Positions 34,383 through 40,153 of a DNA stretch of 40,153 nt are shown one piece after another. A program made the position numbers and the translations under genes. Within the stretch, counting starts at the first letter, position 1; each line of letters opens with the position of its first letter. Below the pieces are notes generated by a model. That model was not told where the DNA came from. It did not search any database and saw only the letters and a program-made list of their open reading frames with translations. This stretch comes from Elusimicrobiota bacterium (GTDB lineage: Bacteria; Elusimicrobiota; Elusimicrobia; UBA1565; UBA9628): positions 15,222 to 55,374 of the forward strand of contig PLZD01000037.1 in NCBI GenBank assembly GCA_003151975.1. The letters run 5' to 3'.

Positions 34383-34386
34383 GATC

Positions 34387-34392
34387 AGTATA
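34387..34392 (-). promoter_or_regulatory. -10-like box before the histidine phosphatase gene
   Basis: TATACT on the reverse strand lies 4 nt before ATG 34382 and 7 nt before ATG 34379, with no ribosome site; the second ATG is the better leaderless start. Confidence 0.4.
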
Positions 34393-34485
34393 CGGTCAGG
34401 CGGGAGAAGCCGAAAGGAGCCTTCGGCCCCGCGAGATCAGGCCTAAAGACCTACTATCGTTAATGTTATAGCAACCTCCTTTCGT

Positions 34486-34491
34486 TATAAT
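34486..34491 (+). promoter_or_regulatory. TATAAT box of the autotransporter-like gene
   Basis: A perfect TATAAT lies 17 nt before ATG 34509, giving a leader of about 10 nt with a weak GAGAAG. The region 34383-34508 is a divergent promoter region and is AT-rich at 34440-34500. Confidence 0.45.
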
Positions 34492-34508
34492 CTTGATCGA
34501 GAAGCTCA

Positions 34509-35957
34509 ATGGTTACCATCCGAATCGCTTCTATGCGCTCCGCCGCGATCATCTTTCTGACGCTCGCGGCGCTGGTCGTGTTGCCGAGCCGCAAGGCGCA
34601 CGCTGCTGCAGGTTTTGGCGTCACATTGGTCTCCCCGAACAGCGGCTCGGGCGCGGGCGGCACGAGCGTGACGATCACCGGGAATGCCTTTCAAACGGAC
34701 AATGTATGCGCAGGAGGCACGCTCGTGCCTGGTTCGACTTCCCTCAGCTTCGGCGCCAACGCCGGGACCTCGGTCAGCGTCAACAGCAACACCTCCATCA
34801 GCGCGACCTCTCCGGCCGGCAGCGGCACCGTCGACATTACGGTGTCCCACAATTGCCAGGTCGGCGGCGCTCTACGGACTACCCCGATCGTTCTCGCCGA
34901 CAAGTTCACCTACATACCGGTTCCGGGGGGTTCCGGACCGACCGCAAGCCAGAACGTGCGCACGCTGCAGGCCGCCGCGGCCATGTCGGCGGCGGCCATC
35001 TCCGGCCAGCTGATGACCGGGGCGGTCCAAGGCGGGATCGAGCAGGCGTTCAGCGGCGGCGGGCCGGCGATCGCCGCCGCGCCCAACGGGCTGTCCCTGC
35101 ATTTCGCCGGCCTGCCGCAGGACGCGCTGCTCTATGCGAGCGCCGCCGACATGGTCTTCAGCACGCCGCCGCCCGCCCCGCCGATGGCCGGGCGCTGGAG
35201 CGCATGGGCCGACCTGCGCGGCACGGGCTTTGACGTGAACGCCGACGGCAACCAGGTGCGGCAGGTCAACGTCACGGGCGGCGTCGGCCGCAAGCTTAAC
35301 GAGCATCTGCTGGTCGGCCTCTTCACCGCCTACGAGAGCTTCACCGTCACCATGGAGTCGCTCGCGGGAAGACTGACCGGCCGCGGCGTCACCATCGGCG
35401 CTTATGCCGCGGCGCGCGTCGTCGACCATTGGCGCGTCGACGGCCTGGCCGGCTGGTCGGACATGTTCTACGACAGCGTCGCCGGCGGCGCTGCGGGCGC
35501 GTATGGCGGCTCGCGCTGGCTCGGCTCCGGCGGATTTACCGGGACCTACGACTACTCCGGCGTTATGCTGGAACCCTCCGCGCATCTCGATACGCAATGG
35601 GAGCGAGACGACGTCTGGATCGATTCGCTGGGCAATACGCAGGGTGAGAACAGCTTCTCGGCAAGCCGCGTCACCGCCGGCGGCAAAAGCCTCTATTCGC
35701 TGCAGGCCTCATCCAATTTCAGCGTCGCGCCTTATGTCGGGGTCTATACCGACTACCGCTTCTCATCCTCCAACGCGCTGCCGACCGGGGGCTCGTTTGT
35801 CGGCATCAAGAACGGCTGGTCGGCGCGCGTGGCACCCGGCGTGACCTTCACGCACGGCCGCAATGGTCCCTCGCTGATGCTCGGCGGAGAGCTCGCCGGC
35901 CTCGGCACCGGCTACGAAATTCCGAGCATCGAAGCGCGCGTGATTTGGCCGTTCTGA
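34509..35957 (+). CDS. IPT/TIG plus autotransporter beta-barrel protein
   Basis: A 482-residue surface protein. A signal peptide (to about residue 32, RKAHA) precedes one IPT/TIG domain (about 37-135: VTLVSPNSGSGAGGTSVTIT, ending DKFTYIPVPG). An Ala-rich helix follows (about 145-185), and then an autotransporter-type beta-barrel (about 205-482) with alternating aromatic strands and the typical last residue Phe in ARVIWPF. The style is that of short autotransporters of Alphaproteobacteria such as Rhizobiales. The neighbours are not related, and it converges with the TPR gene with 4 bp between stops. Inference: acquired by lateral transfer; probable adhesin or surface-exposed protein. Confidence 0.82.
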   Translation: MVTIRIASMRSAAIIFLTLAALVVLPSRKAHAAAGFGVTLVSPNSGSGAGGTSVTITGNAFQTDNVCAGGTLVPGSTSLSFGANAGTSVSVNSNTSISATSPAGSGTVDITVSHNCQVGGALRTTPIVLADKFTYIPVPGGSGPTASQNVRTLQAAAAMSAAAISGQLMTGAVQGGIEQAFSGGGPAIAAAPNGLSLHFAGLPQDALLYASAADMVFSTPPPAPPMAGRWSAWADLRGTGFDVNADGNQVRQVNVTGGVGRKLNEHLLVGLFTAYESFTVTMESLAGRLTGRGVTIGAYAAARVVDHWRVDGLAGWSDMFYDSVAGGAAGAYGGSRWLGSGGFTGTYDYSGVMLEPSAHLDTQWERDDVWIDSLGNTQGENSFSASRVTAGGKSLYSLQASSNFSVAPYVGVYTDYRFSSSNALPTGGSFVGIKNGWSARVAPGVTFTHGRNGPSLMLGGELAGLGTGYEIPSIEARVIWPF

Positions 35958-35961
35958 CCGT

Positions 35962-37413
35962 TCACCGCGCGCGAGTCTTCTCCGTCTCCAGCCATTGCGC
36001 GTACTGCCGCTTGTCCGTGCGGCTCGCGGAAAGGCTAATGGCCTGCTCGTAAGCCTTGACCGCGCTTTCATGTTGGCCGGCCCAGGCGTAGGCGCCGGCT
36101 AGGCCCGCGAAAGCATCGGCGCTTTCAGGGTCGATTTGGGAAGCCCTCACGTAATATTTCAGGGAGTCGTCGTACCGCTTCATGGCGTTGTAGCCGCTGC
36201 CGAGAGAGCGGTTGACGTCGTAATTGTCCGGCATCAGCTTGAAGGCTTCCAGCAGTTCTTTGATTCCCTCTTCCCGCCGGCCGAGCCGCATGTCGCTGTA
36301 GCCCTGACCCATCCAGGCGTTCCAGCTTTTGGGGTTGTCGGCCAGGACCTTCTTGAACTCATCGCGGGCTTCCTGAAAGTTTCCCAGGCCCATGTAGTCC
36401 AACCCCGAGCCGAGACGAGCGTTCGCGCCGCGCGGGTTGCGCCGCAGAAGCTCGTCGTACCGCTCGCGGGCCGTCTTGGCTCCGAAAACGGTCGCTTTCA
36501 AATAAGCCAAGTCGAGCTTCGGGGCGTCATAACCTTGGCTTATCGTTTCGATTTCGATGAAGGAATGCGTGCTCTCCGTCGTGTTCCCCAAGGCCAATTG
36601 CGCCCAACCGACGGCTTCGTAGTCGCCGGCGGAGACGGGGCGCATCGCGGCGATCTCCTTATATTTTTTTCGGGCTTCCACCGGCTTGCCCATGATGTAC
36701 ATCGCGTTGGCCAGAGCGTAGCGCGTCTCGGGGCCGTCGTGCAGCAGCAATGCCTCCCGGCAGAGCGGCAGCGCCTTGTCATAATCGGACATGTCGGCGT
36801 AGAGCTGGGCCAGTCCCAAGCGGGACGCGATGTCGGACGGATTCTCGTCGAAAGCCGCCATAAATTCCGCGATCGCCATTTCAAACCGGCCCTGGCCGTA
36901 GAACGCGCCGGCTCTTACGCTATGCACGACAGGGGCGATCATTCCGGGGGCCGCGGGGTCGTAGGCCAATTTCAGGGCTTCGTCTTCCCGGCCCTGGTCG
37001 ATCAGATGGTACGCTGAGGTCATGGACTTCGCGCTTTTTAGCCAGACGTTGTCCGGATCCGCGCGCAGACCTTCATCCACGAGAGCTTCCGCTTCCTTTC
37101 TGGGAATCACGGTCAAAGCATAGAGAAGATACGCCAGCCCGTCCTTGCGGTTGGCCTTCAACCTCTTTTTGTAGTCTTTGCGCACCTCGTCGTATTTGCC
37201 GATGTCGTACATGGTCGATTGATACGCGAGGTGCAGCGCCGGCTCCCGCGGGTCTTTGTCCCTCGCCGCCTTCAGCACGGCCGCGGCTTGCGCGCCATGA
37301 CCCTTGCGCAGCAGTTGGTAGGCTTGATCGATCGTGCTTCGCGCCGAGTCGTGGGCGGACTCATGAGCCGGAGCCGAGCCCGCCAGCAAAAACAACGCGA
37401 CGATGAGGTTCAT
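35962..37413 (-). CDS. secreted TPR protein
   Basis: A 483-residue exported protein with a short signal peptide (MNLIVALFLLAGSAPA) and about ten TPR units filling the rest (for example FKKVLADNPKSWNAWMGQGYS and YYVRASQIDPESADAFAGLA). No other domain and no membrane helix are seen, so it is probably a periplasmic scaffold. ATG 37413 is preceded by TAAGAT 9 nt upstream and no ribosome site. It diverges from the acyl-CoA dehydrogenase gene and is not clearly part of any operon. The partner is unknown. Confidence 0.85.
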   Translation of the reverse strand: MNLIVALFLLAGSAPAHESAHDSARSTIDQAYQLLRKGHGAQAAAVLKAARDKDPREPALHLAYQSTMYDIGKYDEVRKDYKKRLKANRKDGLAYLLYALTVIPRKEAEALVDEGLRADPDNVWLKSAKSMTSAYHLIDQGREDEALKLAYDPAAPGMIAPVVHSVRAGAFYGQGRFEMAIAEFMAAFDENPSDIASRLGLAQLYADMSDYDKALPLCREALLLHDGPETRYALANAMYIMGKPVEARKKYKEIAAMRPVSAGDYEAVGWAQLALGNTTESTHSFIEIETISQGYDAPKLDLAYLKATVFGAKTARERYDELLRRNPRGANARLGSGLDYMGLGNFQEARDEFKKVLADNPKSWNAWMGQGYSDMRLGRREEGIKELLEAFKLMPDNYDVNRSLGSGYNAMKRYDDSLKYYVRASQIDPESADAFAGLAGAYAWAGQHESAVKAYEQAISLSASRTDKRQYAQWLETEKTRAR

Positions 37414-37422
37414 GGCCAGGCT

Positions 37423-37450
37423 ATCTTACATTTTCGATTTTGGCTAGAAT
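37423..37450. promoter_or_regulatory. divergent -10-like boxes
   Basis: TAAGAT on the reverse strand (37423-37428) lies 9 nt before the TPR start with no ribosome site. TAGAAT on the plus strand (37445-37450) serves the dehydrogenase, which by contrast has CAGGAG 8 bases before its ATG. Confidence 0.4.
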
Positions 37451-37472
37451 ATCCCCCTCAGGAGACAATTTC

Positions 37473-38624
37473 ATGGATTTCGAGCCCACCGAAGATCAAA
37501 ACACCATCCGCGCGACCGTCCGCAAGTTCGCCGAGACCAAGATCAAGCCGCTGGCGCACGAGCTTGATGAAAAAGAAGAATTCTCGCCGGAGCTCACGCG
37601 CGGCATGGGCGAAGTCGGCATCTTCGGGCTCATCGTGCCGGAAGAATACGGCGGCTCCGGCCTCGATTATTCTTCGTACGTCATCGCGGTCGAGGAACTC
37701 GCGCGCGTCGACGGCTCGCAGGCCGCCACGATCGCCGCGGGAGTATCATTGGGCATCGCGCCTTTGCTTTATTTCGGAACCGAGGAGCAGAAGAAAAAGT
37801 ATCTCCCGAAACTCGTCACCGGCGAGAACCTGTTCGCGTTCGGTTTGACCGAGCCGGAAGCCGGCTCGGACTCTCGCGGCTCGAAGACCAAGGCGGTCCA
37901 GCAGAAGGACGGCTCGTGGGTCATCGACGGCTCGAAAATTTTCATCACCAACGGCTCCACCGACATGACTTTGGGCATCATCGTGCAGGCCGTGACCGGC
38001 AAAGACGAGAAGGGCAATCCGATTTTTACTTGCTTCATCGTCGACAAAGGCACGCCGGGCTTTACCGCCAAGACGATGCACAAGAAGCTCATGTGGCGGG
38101 CGTCTAATACCGCGGAATTGTATTTCTCGGGCGTGAAAGTGCCCGACTCCGCGCGCCTTGGGCCCGTGGGCGACGGCTCAAAGCAAATGCTGAAGACTTT
38201 GGACTCGGGCCGGTTGTCGATCGGCGCGATGGGCCTGGGCTGCGCGCAAGGCGCGTACGAGCTGGCCTTGTCGTACTCCAAGCAGCGCAAGCAGTTCGGC
38301 AAGCCGCTGTCCGCGTTTCAGGCCACGGCGTTCAAGCTGGCCGACATGGCGATGAAGATCGAGCACGCGCGCTGGTTCCTTTATAGAGCGTGCTGGCTGA
38401 GGGATCAGCACAAGCCCTTCGGCACCGAGTCGGCGATGGCCAAGCTTTATTGCTCCGAGGTCGCCCAGCAGGTCGCCAACGAGGCCGTGCAGATCCACGG
38501 CGGGTACGGCTTGATGAAGGAGTTCGACGTCGAGCGGTTTTACCGGGATCAGCGGCTGCTGCAGATCGGCGAAGGCACGAGCGAGATTCAGCGGTTGGTG
38601 ATTAGCCGCGCGATTGGGTGCTGA
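37473..38624 (+). CDS. acyl-CoA dehydrogenase
   Basis: A 383-residue FAD-dependent acyl-CoA dehydrogenase, typical length, which oxidises acyl-CoA to enoyl-CoA and passes electrons to ETF. The family signatures FALTEPEAGSD and QIHGGYGLMKEFDVERFYRD are present, and the catalytic base is probably Glu367 in IGEGTSEIQR, at the position used by short-, medium- and butyryl-CoA enzymes. The start ATG 37473 has CAGGAG just upstream; the longer open frame is not needed. No ETF or other beta-oxidation genes are in the window, so chain length is undecided. Confidence 0.95.
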   Translation: MDFEPTEDQNTIRATVRKFAETKIKPLAHELDEKEEFSPELTRGMGEVGIFGLIVPEEYGGSGLDYSSYVIAVEELARVDGSQAATIAAGVSLGIAPLLYFGTEEQKKKYLPKLVTGENLFAFGLTEPEAGSDSRGSKTKAVQQKDGSWVIDGSKIFITNGSTDMTLGIIVQAVTGKDEKGNPIFTCFIVDKGTPGFTAKTMHKKLMWRASNTAELYFSGVKVPDSARLGPVGDGSKQMLKTLDSGRLSIGAMGLGCAQGAYELALSYSKQRKQFGKPLSAFQATAFKLADMAMKIEHARWFLYRACWLRDQHKPFGTESAMAKLYCSEVAQQVANEAVQIHGGYGLMKEFDVERFYRDQRLLQIGEGTSEIQRLVISRAIGC

Positions 38625-38681
38625 ACATTCGCGAATATTTCTACCAATCCTTCCTTAATTTTTCCCCCCATCGGCGGGGTC

Positions 38682-38711
38682 TTGCCTCTCGTCCGATCAC
38701 AATGTTATCGT
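38682..38711 (+). promoter_or_regulatory. promoter of the AAA ATPase gene
   Basis: TTGCCT (38682-38687) and TATCGT (38706-38711) are spaced by 18 bp; the -10 is extended by TG. ATG 38755 follows with AGGAG about 6 bases before it. The rest of the gap 38625-38754 holds a 10-bp palindrome ATTCGCGAAT at 38627 and a weak CCCC/GGGG hairpin near 38665-38678 that may end the dehydrogenase transcript. Confidence 0.4.
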
Positions 38712-38754
38712 CAACCTAGACGAGATTTAGGCACAACTATTCGCAGGAGACATT

Positions 38755-40089
38755 ATGCCCCCCTCGCAGGAAGAGCGCAGAATTCGTCGCATTAAGATCG
38801 ACGGCCTTTTCGGCCAGTACAACTATGACATGACAGTTCCCGGGTCAACCAGCCCTCACGATCCTAATGTCTTAATTCTCTACGGCGATAATGGCTCGGG
38901 CAAGACGACACTTCTACGCCTTATATACTCTCTTCTGTCGCAACCAGGAGGAGGTCGGAAGACATATATCGCCCAAACGCCTTTCCGGCGCCTCGAAGTC
39001 TGGTTTGAAAATGGAGTTTCATTCGTTGCGCAGAAATTCTCCCGGAGCACAGGAACATTTCGACAATCGATACACAGGAAGGGCAGAACACTAGGCGCGT
39101 TCACTTTCAAGGCAGCGCGAGACGGCTCCGTTGGAGCGAGCTCTAACAGCTCTGAAGAGAAGGACTTTGTTCAGGTGATAAAATCGGTTAGTGTCGATTT
39201 ACATTATCTACCAGATGATCGAAAACTCAAGTCAGAAAACGACGATATGCCGCCCAGAGCATCTCACGTCCTTTACGACGAGTTGATGGAGTCCCGCACG
39301 TATGTTGAAGGTGAGCGCCCCAGGTCAACTCCACTTGAGGATGCATCCAAATCAGCACTGGAGTGGGCCCGGAAGCAGATGATTGCAGCTTCCCGCGTTG
39401 GTGAGAAGTCGGCGTACACTATTTACAGCACGCTAATCCGCAAGCTTGCGAAATCGGGAGAATCGCGGGCGGCCAAATCGGCAGAAGCCATGCAACTCTT
39501 GGGCGATAAACTCACGAGGCTAGCCCAAGCCAACGAGGAGCTCGCCAAGATGGAGCTTACTTCCGAGATCAACCTCCGGAGCATAGCGTCGGCTCTGAAA
39601 TCGGGGAGACGGCATAACGCCGCTGTTTATCAGGTGGCGAAGCTCTACGCAGACGGGACAGAAGCTCGACTCAAGGCATTAAGCGAATTTAAGGCTCTCC
39701 TTGATAATTTTCTCCGGAACGTGAACTCGTTCTTCGTTGATAAGACGATTCTGTTTACTCTAAAGGAAGGATTCTCTATCAGGAGCAAGACGGGTCAAGC
39801 ACTCCAACTGGGCCAACTCTCCTCCGGGGAGAAACAACTACTTCTCCTGATGATCGACACCTTGGCATCCAGCGACCAGGCCAAGATTTTTGTTATTGAC
39901 GAGCCTGAGATTTCACTTAACATCAAGTGGCAACGCAACCTGTTGGGCGCCCTTCTTTCCTGCCTGCCGAAGCGGGGCTCTCAATTTATCATCGCGACAC
40001 ACTCGATACAAATTTTAACGAACTTCAAGAAGTACACCGTTGAGTTGAGAGCGAAGAAATCCAGCACACATTTACTGCGACATGGTTGA
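38755..40089 (+). CDS. ABC-type AAA ATPase, defence-module style
   Basis: A 444-residue ATPase of the OLD/SMC-like ABC class. It begins IDGLFGQYNYDM, followed by Walker A (GDNGSGKTT, Lys50), a long helical middle (about 190-330), the ABC signature LSSGEKQ (Ser356 to Glu359), Walker B VIDEPE (Asp382, Glu383) and the switch His416 (ATHSIQIL). There are no membrane segments, so it is a cytosolic ATPase and not a transporter. Codon use is clearly AT-richer than in the rest of the window. The stop overlaps the next start by 8 bases. From memory the GLFGxYxY start is seen in ATPases paired with DUF4435/TOPRIM proteins such as PARIS AriA; this is unverified. Retron or Septu-type ATPases are alternatives. 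Confidence 0.85.
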   Translation: MPPSQEERRIRRIKIDGLFGQYNYDMTVPGSTSPHDPNVLILYGDNGSGKTTLLRLIYSLLSQPGGGRKTYIAQTPFRRLEVWFENGVSFVAQKFSRSTGTFRQSIHRKGRTLGAFTFKAARDGSVGASSNSSEEKDFVQVIKSVSVDLHYLPDDRKLKSENDDMPPRASHVLYDELMESRTYVEGERPRSTPLEDASKSALEWARKQMIAASRVGEKSAYTIYSTLIRKLAKSGESRAAKSAEAMQLLGDKLTRLAQANEELAKMELTSEINLRSIASALKSGRRHNAAVYQVAKLYADGTEARLKALSEFKALLDNFLRNVNSFFVDKTILFTLKEGFSIRSKTGQALQLGQLSSGEKQLLLLMIDTLASSDQAKIFVIDEPEISLNIKWQRNLLGALLSCLPKRGSQFIIATHSIQILTNFKKYTVELRAKKSSTHLLRHG

Positions 40090-40153
40090 TCCATATAAGC
40101 TTCAAATCCCCGAGATGGTCGTCCAGTATCAGTTGGAGCCGACTTCGCGGGAT
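40082..40153 (+). CDS. start of a gene overlapping the AAA ATPase (cut by window edge)
   Basis: A frame opens at ATG 40082, inside the last codons of the ATPase, and stays open for 24 residues to the edge (MVDPYKLQIPE, then MVVQYQLEPTSRD). The 8-base overlap argues for a cotranslated partner. In DUF4435/TOPRIM partners of such ATPases a short lead is followed by a VEGxxD motif; the visible part stops just where that would appear, so the family is open. Confidence 0.5.
   Translation, partial: MVDPYKLQIPEMVVQYQLEPTSRD

Noticed and set aside
38665-38678. CCCC/GGGG hairpin as terminator of the acyl-CoA dehydrogenase gene
   Set aside because: The stem is only 4-5 bp and is followed by TCTTG, too weak to list separately.
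1-40153. CRISPR arrays, rRNA genes, integrases or transposases
   Set aside because: I looked for regularly spaced repeats and for the usual motifs on both strands and found none.

Overview
This is a GC-rich, densely packed bacterial window. The genes lie in tight operons with many ATGA or GTGA four-base stop/start overlaps. Cell-envelope functions dominate: signal peptides, lipoprotein processing, TPR scaffolds, a TonB/Tol-type motor and a c-type cytochrome point to a Gram-negative cell plan. The many secreted TPR proteins and unplaced secreted families suggest an under-studied phylum. My best guess is an Elusimicrobiota-like lineage, but nothing here (no rRNA) proves it.

Region by region. 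1-9718 (minus strand) is one long run: thrS, a very large secreted TPR protein, one ExbB/TolQ, two ExbD/TolR, a TonB/TolA-like protein, an OmpA-like protein and, behind its own ribosome site, gapA (cut by the window edge). The middle six look like an inner-membrane proton-driven motor with periplasmic and outer-membrane partners. 9837-10011 holds tRNA-Val(GAC) and two terminator-like hairpins. 10056-16302 (minus) is a three-gene operon of secreted TPR proteins, two of which end in a cytoplasmic Ser/Thr kinase domain. 16445-18528 (plus) encodes the alpha and beta E1 subunits of a 2-oxoacid dehydrogenase. A symmetric repeat at 18537-18625 separates them from a minus-strand operon (lipoprotein metalloprotease, Cu-type P-ATPase, queF). 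22075-27743 (plus) holds an rRNA/tRNA uracil methyltransferase and three tandem secreted proteins that share a domain I do not recognise. 27794-34382 (minus) holds lspA, ileS, a membrane cNMP-binding protein, a tetraheme cytochrome and a secreted histidine-phosphatase fusion. 34509-38624 holds an autotransporter-like protein of foreign look, a secreted TPR protein and an acyl-CoA dehydrogenase. From 38755 the base composition drops and an ABC-type AAA ATPase, overlapping the start of a second gene, runs off the window; this looks like a transferred, defence-type module.

System-level points. (1) The three secreted paralogues at 23554-27743 are the best candidate for an undescribed family. (2) The kinase operon pairs near-identical kinases with divergent periplasmic TPR sensors plus a kinase-less sibling, a plausible envelope-sensing system. 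(3) Many genes lack a Shine-Dalgarno sequence but have a TAnnnT box 4-13 nt before the start codon, which suggests frequent leaderless transcription. All functional statements come from reading motifs by eye; no database search was possible.
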